Shown: positions 26,063 to 35,317, numbered from the stretch's first letter. The stretch: 64,000 nt of DNA from Bacillus sp. MM2020_4 (GCF_011250555.1 NZ_JAANMZ010000009.1:1-64000), one strand, 5' to 3'. Numbers and translations are program-made. Notes: generated from the sequence alone by a model not told the origin.

Positions 26063-26763
26063 TCCATTTCGGCCATACTTTTAAGTTGGTCCAACTCTAG
26101 AATTTGTATTTGTCTGCGCCCGTCCATGGCGATTAGCTTTTGGGACATAAATGCTAATAGCTTTCTACTTATTGATTCTGGAGTTGTCCCGATATACCCC
26201 GCTAAATCTTTTTTCGTTATTGGTAATGTAAAGGTACCATTAAAGGCATTCAATTTATCATGAAAAAGGATGAGTGCCCGCGCAAGCCGCTGTTCTACCT
26301 CCATCAAACTTAAAAAGCCAACCGATTCATCTGCTTCATATAAACGATCATTAACAGCCAGTAAAAACCGGTAGGATAATTCCGCATTCTTCTCCATCGT
26401 CCTAAGGAAATCCCCTTTTTCAATGGAACAAATGACAGTGGGACTCCCAATAACCTCAGCATTTGCATAATGTTTTTCATTTCGAAGTAATGAAAATAAC
26501 CCGAAGAAATCCCCAGGAAACAACAAACGGACAATTTGTTCTTTTCCTTCAGCCGACATTTTCGTTAGCTTTATCAGGCCTTCATTCACAACAAAAAGTG
26601 TTTCGGAACGCTCCCCCTCTTGGAAAATGAATTCACCCTTTAAAAAGTGACGGCTCCTTGTGACATTTTGTAATAGCTGAAGATCCTCTTTTTTCATCCC
26701 TTTAAAAACGGGCACAGATGTGATACATGAAGATCCATGCGAGCAACAGTGATCACAGTTCAT
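26059..26763 (-). CDS. fnr: FNR-type oxygen-responsive transcription factor
   Basis: A 234-residue Crp/Fnr protein. An N-terminal cysteine group (NCDHCCSHGSSC) plus an internal Cys (TVICSIEKGDF, ~112) mirrors the [4Fe-4S] pattern of the E. coli FNR type rather than the C-terminal cluster of B. subtilis Fnr. A cyclic-nucleotide-like barrel is followed by a helix-turn-helix (ITKKDLAGYIGTTPESISRKLLAF). Two FNR-like boxes lie upstream in the divergent promoter region, so autoregulation is likely. Targets in this window probably include the DUF2249, flavodoxin and NapH-like genes. Confidence 0.85.
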   Translation of the reverse strand: MNCDHCCSHGSSCITSVPVFKGMKKEDLQLLQNVTRSRHFLKGEFIFQEGERSETLFVVNEGLIKLTKMSAEGKEQIVRLLFPGDFFGLFSLLRNEKHYANAEVIGSPTVICSIEKGDFLRTMEKNAELSYRFLLAVNDRLYEADESVGFLSLMEVEQRLARALILFHDKLNAFNGTFTLPITKKDLAGYIGTTPESISRKLLAFMSQKLIAMDGRRQIQILELDQLKSMAEMD

Positions 26764-26826
26764 CCTTCACCACTCCTTCTAAACATCCTTATAGCTTAAT
26801 AATATCTGCTTCCTAAAAATAATGAA

Positions 26827-26867
26827 GTGATTTGCATCAATTTATTATATTTCTTGATACAGGTCAA
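26827..26867. promoter_or_regulatory. Two FNR-like boxes between fnr and flavodoxin
   Basis: GTGAT-TTGC-ATCAA (26827-26840) and TTGAT-ACAG-GTCAA (26854-26867), centres 27 bases apart. Each has one mismatch to TTGATN4ATCAA. They could control either divergent gene. Confidence 0.62.
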
Positions 26868-26871
26868 TGTT

Positions 26872-26890
26872 AATGAGAATGATTTTCATT
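26872..26890. promoter_or_regulatory. Fur-like box before the flavodoxin gene
   Basis: AATGAGAATGATTTTCATT contains TGAGAAT-G-ATTTTCA, two changes from the Fur 7-1-7 motif TGATAATnATTATCA. It lies 32 bases before the flavodoxin start. In B. subtilis the ykuN/ykuP flavodoxins are Fur-controlled. Confidence 0.65.
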
Positions 26891-26922
26891 AATATGAAAG
26901 AAAAACATGAGGTGATTCCACC

Positions 26923-27366
26923 ATGAATGCAACCTGTTTAATTGTTTATGCAAGTATGACAGGGAATACAGAAGAAATAGCCAATCTTATTGCATCAGGC
27001 ATTCAAGAGGCAGGGGGTACTGTCTCGATAAAGGATATCTTAGAAGTAGATGTTCCAGACCTTCAAGAATATGATGGGATATTATTGGGAGCCTATACGT
27101 GGGGAGACGGTGATCTTCCGGATGAGTTTCTCGACTTTTATGATGAAATGGATCAATTGAATTTATCAGGGAAAAGGGCAGCTGCATTTGGTTCCTGCGA
27201 CTCTTCCTATGAGCATCGTGGGGGAGCGGTTGATATTCTCACGGAAAAACTGGCAGAACTGGGTGCCGAGCTTGTGCACGAAGGTTTAAAAATTGACCTT
27301 TCTCCAACCACTGCGGAAAAAGAAGAATGTATGAAGTTTGGTCAATCCTTTGTAGAAAAATTTTGA
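26923..27366 (+). CDS. Flavodoxin (YkuN/YkuP-like)
   Basis: A 147-residue FMN electron carrier. The phosphate loop YASMTGNTEEIA, the isoalloxazine loop GAYTWGDGDLPDEFLDFY and GSCDSSYEHRGGAVDIL are classic. It replaces ferredoxin when iron is scarce. The Fur-like box and FNR-like boxes upstream suggest control by both iron and oxygen. AUG is preceded by GAGGTGA. The HMA gene follows within 20 bases. Confidence 0.92.
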   Translation: MNATCLIVYASMTGNTEEIANLIASGIQEAGGTVSIKDILEVDVPDLQEYDGILLGAYTWGDGDLPDEFLDFYDEMDQLNLSGKRAAAFGSCDSSYEHRGGAVDILTEKLAELGAELVHEGLKIDLSPTTAEKEECMKFGQSFVEKF

Positions 27367-27381
27367 GAGGATGTGGGGATT

Positions 27382-27591
27382 ATGAGTATGATTGAAATCC
27401 CATTAAATGATGTGGCCTGCACCGGTTGTATCGGGAAGATAAAAAGACAGATGCAACGAACAAATGGAATAGAAAAAGTAGAAATTGTATCTGGAACCGG
27501 TAAAATCCAAATTAACTTTAATGAAAGCATCATTCAATCGGAGGAAATTAACCGTAACCTAAATAAGATTATACTGCGAACATTTGATTAA
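27382..27591 (+). CDS. Small HMA (heavy-metal-associated) domain protein
   Basis: A 69-residue single HMA domain with the metal-binding CxxC in ACTGCIGK and the second half EKVEIVSGTGKIQINF. It looks like a CopZ-style copper/zinc chaperone, with the conserved MxCxxC here reading VACTGC. ATG 27382 is preferred over GTG 27373 and ATG 27388; the ribosome site GAGAGG is rather distant. It is probably cotranscribed with flavodoxin. The metal is not known. Confidence 0.77.
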   Translation: MSMIEIPLNDVACTGCIGKIKRQMQRTNGIEKVEIVSGTGKIQINFNESIIQSEEINRNLNKIILRTFD

Positions 27592-27621
27592 AGGGCTGCC
27601 TAAAAAGGCAGTTCTTTTTTT
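27592..27621 (+). terminator. Terminator after the HMA gene
   Basis: GGGCTGCC pairs with GGCAGTTC (one G-T pair) around TAAAAA, then seven T. Confidence 0.8.
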
Positions 27622-27688
27622 ATTTGGAATATTTACCCTAGTTCATTTTTTCGGATATTTATGTCACTTTTTTGGATTGTTGATTATT

Positions 27689-27702
27689 ATGAAAGCGTTT
27701 AA
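27689..27702 (+). promoter_or_regulatory. CcpA cre-like site
   Basis: ATGAAAGCGTTTAA matches the Bacillus cre consensus WTGAAARCGYTTWN. It is 60 bases upstream of an importer operon, implying carbon catabolite repression. Similarity only. Confidence 0.6.
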
Positions 27703-27761
27703 TATTTGATGTAGCAGGAACGAAAGTGGTTTTTATAAAAATAAAAATGGGGGAATGAGTA

Positions 27762-28805
27762 ATGAAGAAAGGGAAATTGTTGTCTGCAGCATTAGTGGCT
27801 GTACTTGGAATTTCGGGAATCTTAACAGGTTGTTCATCAGATGAAAAAACAACAAAGACTGAGAACAGTGTAAGTAAGGAACTAGTAGTTTATTCACCAA
27901 ATCCAATTGAGTTTAATGAGCCTTTGGTAAAAGAATTTGAAGATGAAACAGGAATTAAGGTGGAAGTTATTTCTGCAGGTGCAGGGGAGCTTTTGAAACG
28001 AATTGAATCGGAAGGGGATAATCCTTTAGGGGATGTCATGTGGGGAGGATCTTTATCATCGTTAGATCCATTCAAAGATCATTTTGCTAAATATCAATCC
28101 AAAAATGAAGACAAGGTTATTGATGACTATAAAAATGATGATGGCTTTATCACACGATTCTCACTCGTTCCAAGTGTCATTATGGTAAATAAAAACCTTG
28201 CGGGTGAATTAAATATTAGTGGATATGAGGATTTATTGAATAAGCAATTGAAAGGGAAGATTGCGTTTGCAGACCCAGCAAAGTCATCTTCTTCATTCGA
28301 ACAAGTTATTAACGAATTATATGCGATGGGCAATGGTGATCCTGAAAAAGGATGGGATTATGTAGGAAAATTAATTGGGAATCTTGATCACAAATTATTG
28401 AGTGGATCCTCTGCAGTATACAAAGGTGTAGCAGATGGTGAATACTCTGTTGGGCTTACATTTGAAGAGCCAGTTGTGAATTATATGAATGATGGCGCCC
28501 CAGTACAGATAGTCTATCCAAAAGAAGGAACAATTGTGAAGCCCGATGGTGCCGCGATTATTAAAGGTGCAAAAAATCTGGAAAATGCCAAGAAATTCAT
28601 TGATTTTATTACCAACGAAGAGTCACAAACAATGGTGGCAAATGAGCTAAATCGCCGTCCTGTTCTTTCTACAGTGAAAATCAAGAAGGATATCGGAATG
28701 AAGCCGCTTACGGAAATCAAATTAATTAGTGACGATCAAGCATGGTCAAACAAAAATAAAGAAACCATTCTAGATAAATTTAAGGATATTTTTACAAGTA
28801 ATTAA
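27762..28805 (+). CDS. AfuA/FbpA-type ABC substrate-binding lipoprotein
   Basis: A protein of 347 residues. Signal peptide with lipobox LTGCSS, then a periplasmic-binding type II fold (ELVVYSPNPIEFNEPLVKEF, GDVMWGGSLSSLDPF, GKIAFADPAKSSSSFEQVIN). FbpA relatives bind ferric iron; AfuA and HptA relatives bind hexose phosphates. The tyrosines expected for iron binding are not evident, a cre-like site sits upstream and a YesMN/HptSR-like sensor pair follows, so a phosphorylated carbon compound is the better guess. RBS is GGGGGAATG. Confidence 0.8.
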   Translation: MKKGKLLSAALVAVLGISGILTGCSSDEKTTKTENSVSKELVVYSPNPIEFNEPLVKEFEDETGIKVEVISAGAGELLKRIESEGDNPLGDVMWGGSLSSLDPFKDHFAKYQSKNEDKVIDDYKNDDGFITRFSLVPSVIMVNKNLAGELNISGYEDLLNKQLKGKIAFADPAKSSSSFEQVINELYAMGNGDPEKGWDYVGKLIGNLDHKLLSGSSAVYKGVADGEYSVGLTFEEPVVNYMNDGAPVQIVYPKEGTIVKPDGAAIIKGAKNLENAKKFIDFITNEESQTMVANELNRRPVLSTVKIKKDIGMKPLTEIKLISDDQAWSNKNKETILDKFKDIFTSN

Positions 28806-28823
28806 GAATTGAAATCAAACATG

Positions 28824-28860
28824 AAAGAGTATGAGTAGTCAATGGCTCATACTCTTTTAA
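28824..28860 (+). terminator. Hairpin between binding protein and ATPase genes
   Basis: AAAGAGTATGAG pairs fully with CTCATACTCTTT around a ten-base loop, followed by TAAAATAA. It is likely a partial terminator that favours binding-protein mRNA. Confidence 0.75.
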
Positions 28861-28905
28861 AATAATCCAAACATCGTAGATTCATGAAAAAGGAGGTTGT
28901 TCAAA

Positions 28906-30015
28906 TTGAGCACATCAATCACATTTGAGCAGGTACGGAAGGACTATGAAAAAAATACGGTAATTCCTGATTTAAATTTAAAAATAAAACCAGGTGAACT
29001 CTTCACATTATTAGGCCCATCAGGCTGCGGGAAAACCACGCTTCTAAGGATGATTGCAGGTTTCCACAGTATCGACGGAGGGACGATCTCATTCGATCAG
29101 CAAGTAATTAACGATATTCCAGCCCATAAACGGAATATTGGGATGGTCTTTCAAAATTATGCAATTTTTCCCCATATGAATGTGTACAACAATGTAAAAT
29201 ACGGTTTGAAAAACCGGAAGATCAATAAAGAAGAAATGATCAAACGGCTTGACGAAATTATTGAAACGGTCAAAATCACAGACTATAAAGATCGCCTTCC
29301 AAATCGCTTGTCTGGCGGGCAGCAGCAGCGTGTTGCTTTGGCAAGAGCTATTGTTATTCATCCAAAAGTTCTTCTGATGGATGAACCATTATCGAACCTG
29401 GACGCAAAGCTTAGAATTGACATGCGCCGTGCCATAAGTGAAATTCAAAAGGAAATTGATATCACGACAGTGTATGTTACTCATGATCAGGAAGAGGCAT
29501 TAGCCATTTCGGATCGAATTGCCGTCATGAAAGACGGGATCATCCAGCAGGTCGGGTATCCAGATACCATTTATTTACGGCCTATTAATGCATTTGTTGC
29601 AACCTTTATCGGCCATTCCAATTTATTCCCAGGGATCATTGAACAGGATAATGGAGTGAATTTTCTTCGGATGACAAAAGATTATCAGATTGAAATAAAA
29701 AATGTAACATCAGAAGTTCGTGCTAATGACAAAGTAATGGTCGCAATTCGACCGGAAGAGTTTACACTATCTGAACGTCAGTCTGGGATTAGAGCAAGAG
29801 TTAAACATCGGAATTTCTTAGGCAAATATATAAATTATGAGCTCGTTTTGGATGATGGACAAAGTATCGAGTTTACACAGGATACCAATCAAAAGGATCG
29901 GTTCATACAGTTAGATGATGTGGTTTACTTAGAAGTTATCGCAGAAAAAATTAATATATTCACTGCAGATGGTGAGGAAAGTCTCATTTCGGGAGTGACC
30001 CGTTATGTGGAATAA
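28906..30015 (+). CDS. ABC transporter ATPase, FbpC/PotA type
   Basis: About 369 residues. Walker A GPSGCGKTT, signature LSGGQQQR, Walker B VLLMDEPLSNLD, switch TVYVTHDQEEA, and a C-terminal TOBE/OB domain (VMVAIRPEEFTL, ARVKHRNFLGKY). It starts at TTG 28906 nine bases after AGGAGG; TTG 28897 abuts that site. The permease gene overlaps its end by 11 bases. Confidence 0.93.
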   Translation: MSTSITFEQVRKDYEKNTVIPDLNLKIKPGELFTLLGPSGCGKTTLLRMIAGFHSIDGGTISFDQQVINDIPAHKRNIGMVFQNYAIFPHMNVYNNVKYGLKNRKINKEEMIKRLDEIIETVKITDYKDRLPNRLSGGQQQRVALARAIVIHPKVLLMDEPLSNLDAKLRIDMRRAISEIQKEIDITTVYVTHDQEEALAISDRIAVMKDGIIQQVGYPDTIYLRPINAFVATFIGHSNLFPGIIEQDNGVNFLRMTKDYQIEIKNVTSEVRANDKVMVAIRPEEFTLSERQSGIRARVKHRNFLGKYINYELVLDDGQSIEFTQDTNQKDRFIQLDDVVYLEVIAEKINIFTADGEESLISGVTRYVE

Positions 30016-31660
30016 ATTGACTAGAAAACTAGACTTTTGGAATTCAGTGACATTGCTTGTATTTTTATTTTTTGCTGTATTTTTAATTTATCCGCTTGGA
30101 GCGTTGTTGCTAGGAAGTTTCCAAGGAAACGATGGCTCATTTACATTTGAACATTTTCAAACCTTTTTTGAGAAAAAATATTATTATCAATCATTGCTCC
30201 ATAGTTTCGCAGTCACCATATGCGTGACGATCCTGGCTATCGCTTTGGGGGTGCCTCTTGCCTATTTAATGTCGACGCTGAGAATTCGCGGCAAGGGACT
30301 TATCGAAATATTAATTATTATTTCTGTATTATCGCCACCATTTATTGGAGCCTATTCATGGATTCTTTTATTAGGCCGAAGCGGTGTCATTTCAAGATTT
30401 TTTCTGGAGCATTTTAATGTAACGATCCCTAGTATCTACGGGTTTGGTGGGATTCTATTGGTTTTTACCTTAAAATTGTTCCCGTACATCTATTTATATG
30501 TTTCTGGAGCTCTTAAAAAAATGGATGCCTCTTTAAGTGAAGCGGCCGAAAGCTTAGGAGTGACAGGAATTAGAAAGGTTACAACGCTAATCTTGCCGCT
30601 GATTCTGCCAACAGTTTTAGCAGGCGCCATGCTGGTTTTTATGAATTCCCTTGCTGACTTTGGGACTCCAATGCTAATTGGAGAAGGTTATTCGACCATG
30701 CCTGTGCTTATCTACTCAGAATTTATTAGTGAGGTAGGCGGGGATGCACACTTTGCCGCGGCTCTTGCAACCATAATGATTTTTATTACAACCTTTATAT
30801 TTATTGGTCAAAAATATTTTATCAACAAGAAATCATTCGAAATGAGTTCGCTTCGCCCTATTCAACCTGAGAAAGCAAAAGGAATGAAAAACCTTTTTGC
30901 CCATTTGTTTATTTATGTTATTGTGGGATTAGCAATCATTCCACAAGTCATGGTTATCTATACGTCATTCTTAAAAACCAGAGGTGCCATGTTTATTGAC
31001 GGTTATACATTGGAAAGTTACCGCAGAGTAATCGAACGTATGGGTGATTCCATTTTAAATACGTATATCTACGGGATCATTGCGTTAGCAGTTATCATAT
31101 TATTGGGGATGCTCATTTCGTATGCATCTGTAAGAAGAAAAAACTTCTTAACCTCTTTTATTGATACGATTGCCATGTTCCCTTATATAGTTCCAGGCTC
31201 AGTATTGGGGATTACGTTGCTTCTTGCCTTTAACAAATCACCGTTACTATTAAGTGGAACGGCAGCTATTTTAATTGTTTCCTTTATTATTCGCCGGCTT
31301 CCATATACGATGCGATCAAGTGCTGCCATTATTTATCAGTTGAGCCCAAGTATGGAAGAAGCATCAATTAGCTTAGGTTATTCCCCCATGAAGACGTTTA
31401 TTAATATTACTGCTAGGTTAATGATGCCAGGTGTTTTAGCTGGTGCTCTACTAAGTTGGATTACGGTCATCAATGAACTTAGTTCGTCGATTATTTTATT
31501 TACTGGAAAAACTAGAACCATGTCAGTTGCAATCTATTCGGAGGTCATTAGGGCAAGCTATGGTACTGCCGCAGCACTTTCCACAATTCTAACAGTCACT
31601 ACGGTAATCTCACTTTTGATTTTCTTCAAAGCAACAGGTTCGAAAGAAGTAAACCTATAA
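30005..31660 (+). CDS. ABC permease with two fused membrane halves, FbpB/AfuB type
   Basis: A protein of 551 residues with about twelve helices and two EAA loops (EAAESLGVTGIRKVTTLILP and EASISLGYSPMKTFINI), one for each half, so a single chain forms the whole channel, as in FbpB. It is the last transport gene before a hairpin and the sensor-kinase gene. Confidence 0.92.
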   Translation: MWNKLTRKLDFWNSVTLLVFLFFAVFLIYPLGALLLGSFQGNDGSFTFEHFQTFFEKKYYYQSLLHSFAVTICVTILAIALGVPLAYLMSTLRIRGKGLIEILIIISVLSPPFIGAYSWILLLGRSGVISRFFLEHFNVTIPSIYGFGGILLVFTLKLFPYIYLYVSGALKKMDASLSEAAESLGVTGIRKVTTLILPLILPTVLAGAMLVFMNSLADFGTPMLIGEGYSTMPVLIYSEFISEVGGDAHFAAALATIMIFITTFIFIGQKYFINKKSFEMSSLRPIQPEKAKGMKNLFAHLFIYVIVGLAIIPQVMVIYTSFLKTRGAMFIDGYTLESYRRVIERMGDSILNTYIYGIIALAVIILLGMLISYASVRRKNFLTSFIDTIAMFPYIVPGSVLGITLLLAFNKSPLLLSGTAAILIVSFIIRRLPYTMRSSAAIIYQLSPSMEEASISLGYSPMKTFINITARLMMPGVLAGALLSWITVINELSSSIILFTGKTRTMSVAIYSEVIRASYGTAAALSTILTVTTVISLLIFFKATGSKEVNL

Positions 31661-31670
31661 ATTTGATAGG

Positions 31671-31702
31671 GAAGGCAACTCCGCTATTGAGTTGTCTTTT
31701 CG
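31671..31702 (+). terminator. Hairpin between permease and sensor kinase
   Basis: AAGGCAACTC pairs with GAGTTGTCTT around CGCTATT (one G-T pair), followed by TTCGG. It probably reduces read-through into the regulatory genes. Confidence 0.7.
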
Positions 31703-31738
31703 GCATAACTTGTACGACGCAAGGAAAAGGTGATTGAT

Positions 31739-33427
31739 GTGGAATCTACTAACAAGGTTTCCAGTTTATATCGGAAGGAACTGAAACGTTCCTTAATCAG
31801 TTTTGGGATTGTTCCCGTTGCGATTATCGTCTTTATTTTTTATAATCTATTCTTTTTCATTAGCTATCATATTCTAAAAGAAAATACCCGAAATGAAGGG
31901 AAAATGGTCGCAAATGAAATCATTGTGAAATTTTCACAGATATCTGCTCAAAGTAAGCAATTAGCGAAAGAGATAAATATTAATCGAATGGAAACCTACA
32001 GCACGTATCGCACCAAAATGTATGAACGCCTATACAGTGCAGTGAATGAGCAAAAGCTAAATAGCTTGTTTTCTGTGATTGACGCAGATGGGAATGTAAT
32101 CGCAACAAATTGGATAGAAGATCCTGTTGATAATCATAAAAATGCTGTTTGGTATTTAAATAAGCGGTTGAAAAATAATCGTAACGATCAAAGTCTTATG
32201 TACCCGAATCGCCAAAATCTTAAAACAGATAGAATCTTCTATAACATCGCAAATCCGATTTACAATGAACAGGGCAATGTTTCAGGCTATATTATTTTCA
32301 ATTTATTAGAAAATAAATTCCGCCAGCTAATGAATAATGTCCACTATACCGACATCTTAATCACTGACCAATATGATAATAGTATCTTAACATCAAATGA
32401 AATGTTACTAACACAGTCAGGAAAACTAAAGGCTGTAAATAATAGTAGCTATATCACGAAACAACTTTCAATTCTTAATGCCAACATTAATGTTCATTCC
32501 ATCTTGTATATTGGCTTATTTAAGCGTATCTATAAAATTGGGCTTGTAACATTACTGATTGTCTTCCTTTCCATCACAATCGGGACCATTATATTTGCAA
32601 ACCAGACAACGCTGAAAAAGATGAAATCAATCGATATTCTGCTAAAAATGATTACAAAGGCAAAAAAGGGAGATTTTAACCAAAAGGTGAACTTTGCTAA
32701 AGAGGATGAGTTCCAAGTCATTGGTGAGTATGTCGAACAGCTTTTGCAAGATATTGAACGATTATTAAAGGAAAACAAAGAATCAATTGAACGAAATGCT
32801 CAATCTGAGATCAAGCAGCTTGAAATGCAGATAGATCCTCACTTTTTATTTAATACATTAGAAAATATCAAATATATGATTAAAATTGATTCTAATAAAG
32901 CAGAACGGTTAATTATTATTCTCTCCAATTTATTAAGATACAGTGTGAGTAATCGCATGCAATATAATAGTATTCAAAAGGATACGAATTATTTGAAGGA
33001 TTATTTAACCTTACAGAAAATTCGATTTGGCGACGCCTTAGACTACAACATTGATGTTCAGGCAGGGACTGAAAACTATTTTCTTCCTAAATTGATTGTG
33101 CAGCCATTAGTGGAAAATGCAATCAAATATGGATTTCGGACCAAGACCAATTTAAAAATAGAGATCATCATTAAAAACACAAAGAAAAATGTATATTTGG
33201 TGATTCGCGATAATGGAGAGGGGATCGAAAAGAATAGGTTAATTGAATTAAAGAAGTCATTGATTCTCGGTGAGAATGACACCAACCATATTGGCATTTA
33301 TAACGTAAATCGCAGGATTCAATTGCTATATGGGAAGAGCTACGGGTTAAGAATTTACAGCGAAGAGAAAAAAGGAACACTCGTTTTGGTGAAAATCCCA
33401 ATTATAAAGGAGGAAGAGTCAGAATGA
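31739..33427 (+). CDS. YesM/HptS-type sensor histidine kinase
   Basis: About 562 residues: one membrane helix near residue 30, an extracellular sensor region (dCache-like; SLYRKE ... FSVIDADGNVIATNWIEDP), a second helix at ~265-285, HAMP-like linker, His_kinase domain with QLEMQIDPHFLFNTLENIKY (phosphoacceptor His) and HATPase (PLVENAIKYGF, DNGEGIEKN). It probably senses the transported compound, alone or via the binding lipoprotein. GTG 31739 has AAGGTGA five bases upstream; GTG 31730 lies inside that site. Confidence 0.9.
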   Translation: MESTNKVSSLYRKELKRSLISFGIVPVAIIVFIFYNLFFFISYHILKENTRNEGKMVANEIIVKFSQISAQSKQLAKEININRMETYSTYRTKMYERLYSAVNEQKLNSLFSVIDADGNVIATNWIEDPVDNHKNAVWYLNKRLKNNRNDQSLMYPNRQNLKTDRIFYNIANPIYNEQGNVSGYIIFNLLENKFRQLMNNVHYTDILITDQYDNSILTSNEMLLTQSGKLKAVNNSSYITKQLSILNANINVHSILYIGLFKRIYKIGLVTLLIVFLSITIGTIIFANQTTLKKMKSIDILLKMITKAKKGDFNQKVNFAKEDEFQVIGEYVEQLLQDIERLLKENKESIERNAQSEIKQLEMQIDPHFLFNTLENIKYMIKIDSNKAERLIIILSNLLRYSVSNRMQYNSIQKDTNYLKDYLTLQKIRFGDALDYNIDVQAGTENYFLPKLIVQPLVENAIKYGFRTKTNLKIEIIIKNTKKNVYLVIRDNGEGIEKNRLIELKKSLILGENDTNHIGIYNVNRRIQLLYGKSYGLRIYSEEKKGTLVLVKIPIIKEEESE

Positions 33428-34221
33428 TTCAAGCCATTATAGTTGAAGATGAACAAATTATTCGCAGAGGAATGATTTATACCCTGGATTGGAAAGAAAT
33501 GCAAACGGAGATTATTGGCGAAGCTTCAAACGGGCAAGAGGGTCTACAGAAGATTATTGACCTTAAACCAGATTTAGTCATAACGGATATTAAAATGCCG
33601 ATATTAAATGGGATTGATATGATAGAACAAGCGTCTAAATTTCATGATTTTGAAAAGGTTATTCTCTCCAGTTATAGTGATTTTGAATATACAAAAAAGA
33701 GTATTCAACTTCAAGTTTTCGATTATTTACTTAAACCGATAGATAGAGAAGTATTAAGAATAATGATGGATTTGCTAAATAAAAAAATAGTTGAGAAGAA
33801 GAAACATAAATTAATTCAACAAAAGGTAGATTTCTCCTTTATGAAGGCTGTGTTTTTTCCTGAAGAGATAGAAACGTCGGCCTATTGTGATTATACCCAA
33901 AAAGTAATAAATTGTATAAATGAACGGTATGCAGAGAAAATAAATTTGGAAGATGTAGCCCAAGATCTAGCCGTAAGTCCAAGTTATTTAAGCAGAGTAT
34001 TTAAAAAGGACACAAAGGGAACTTTTCATCATTACTTAAATCAACAACGGATAAAAGCGTCGGTACCCTTACTTCTCACAAAGAAATACATGATTTACGA
34101 AATTGCAGAAATGGTAGGATTCAGTGATTATAAACAATTTAATGCAGTATTTAAAAAACACATGGGTTATTCGCCGAGTGAATTTATCCAGGGGGTTAGC
34201 CATCCACTCAGTGGAATTTAA
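33424..34221 (+). CDS. AraC-type response regulator (YesN/HptR-like)
   Basis: A protein of 265 residues: receiver (VEDEQIIRRGMIY, phospho-Asp in VITDIKMP, Lys in YLLKPID) and a C-terminal AraC pair of helix-turn-helices (NLEDVAQDLAVSPSYLSRVF and IYEIAEMVGFSDYKQFNAVF). It lacks the ~200-residue linker found in most YesN proteins, matching the shorter HptR type. It overlaps the kinase gene by four bases and probably activates the transporter. Confidence 0.92.
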   Translation: MIQAIIVEDEQIIRRGMIYTLDWKEMQTEIIGEASNGQEGLQKIIDLKPDLVITDIKMPILNGIDMIEQASKFHDFEKVILSSYSDFEYTKKSIQLQVFDYLLKPIDREVLRIMMDLLNKKIVEKKKHKLIQQKVDFSFMKAVFFPEEIETSAYCDYTQKVINCINERYAEKINLEDVAQDLAVSPSYLSRVFKKDTKGTFHHYLNQQRIKASVPLLLTKKYMIYEIAEMVGFSDYKQFNAVFKKHMGYSPSEFIQGVSHPLSGI

Positions 34222-34228
34222 TTTATCA

Positions 34229-34258
34229 GAACTGCTCCTAATGGGCAGTTTTTGTTTT
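34229..34258 (+). terminator. Terminator after the response regulator gene
   Basis: AACTGCTC pairs with GGGCAGTT around CTAAT, then TTTGTTTTTG. Confidence 0.82.
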
Positions 34259-34370
34259 TGTAAAATGTTATTTATAAAGAACCAAAATGAGTGTTATAAT
34301 GAATAGTGTATTACTAAGTAATAAAATATCCTCCCAGTTAAATAATAACCAAGAAAGGGAGGAATTTTTG

Positions 34371-35219
34371 TTGGAAAATAACCAGGATAGTAAATATGAG
34401 GATTCCTTTCTGCCCATGACATCGATTGGCAATGGAATTGGAACCATTGTCCGGCAGGACGTTTATTGTTACACAGATCAAATTGTTAATCTTGTTGCCG
34501 TCGGAGATCCGAATGTGACGAATGAATGTGTCCTAATTGATACTGGCATGCCAAAGTCAGCGGAAGAGATAAAAGAAATGCTTCAAGAGCGGTTTGGCGA
34601 AGATGTCCGTCTGAAGGCTATCGTGTTAACACATGGGCATTTTGATCATGCCGGATCCGTTGCGGAGTTATTGGAGGAGTGGAGTGTTCCAGTTTATGCC
34701 CACGAACGAGAACTCCCCTATTTAACCGGGAAGAAAGATTATCCGCCAGGGGATCCAAATGTGGACAGCGGGCTGGTTGCCAAGATGTCCCCAATGTTCC
34801 CGAACCATGGGATTGATATTAGTGCACATGTGCAAAAGCTTCCGGAGGACGGGACTGTTCCAAGTCTGCCGGACTGGAAATGGATTCATACCCCGGGACA
34901 TACACCTGGCCACGTCTCCTTATTTCGTGAACAAGATGGGACATTAATCGCAGGGGATGTCTTTGTGACGGTAAAGCAAGAATCGCTCTACAAAGTGATG
35001 ACGCAAATGCAGGAAATAAGTGGCCCGCCCAAGTATTTCACCACTGACTGGAATGCGGCTTATGAATCCGTGAAAAAAGTAGAGGCGCTTAAACCGCAAG
35101 TAGCGATCACTGGTCATGGTCTGCCAATGAGCGGTGAAGAACTAACCAAGAACCTACATTATTTAGTGGAGCATTTTGCTGAAATTGGCCGGCCTGATAG
35201 TGGCAGGTATGTTAATTAA
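34371..35219 (+). CDS. Metallo-beta-lactamase-fold hydrolase
   Basis: About 282 residues. The zinc motif LTHGHFDHAGS (HxHxDH), HTPGHTPGH, AGDVFV and a C-terminal ITGHG are the complete MBL ligand set. Glyoxalase-II-like or a related thioesterase is likely; the substrate is unknown. TTG 34371 was chosen because GGGAGG is eight bases away; a frame from 34287 has no such site. Confidence 0.88.
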   Translation: MENNQDSKYEDSFLPMTSIGNGIGTIVRQDVYCYTDQIVNLVAVGDPNVTNECVLIDTGMPKSAEEIKEMLQERFGEDVRLKAIVLTHGHFDHAGSVAELLEEWSVPVYAHERELPYLTGKKDYPPGDPNVDSGLVAKMSPMFPNHGIDISAHVQKLPEDGTVPSLPDWKWIHTPGHTPGHVSLFREQDGTLIAGDVFVTVKQESLYKVMTQMQEISGPPKYFTTDWNAAYESVKKVEALKPQVAITGHGLPMSGEELTKNLHYLVEHFAEIGRPDSGRYVN

Positions 35220-35317
35220 AGTAGTTTATCTAGGCTGCTGTCATATGCAGCCTTTAACGTTCTTTTTGTGTTCTTAATATAGAATTATTTGTCTGAAATC
35301 CTTGTTAGGAGGGAGCT

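Noticed and set aside
27762..31660. Ferric iron importer reading of the AfuABC-type genes
   Set aside because: Family resemblance allows it, but there is no Fur box upstream and a cre-like site plus a sensor pair fit carbon uptake better. Not excluded.
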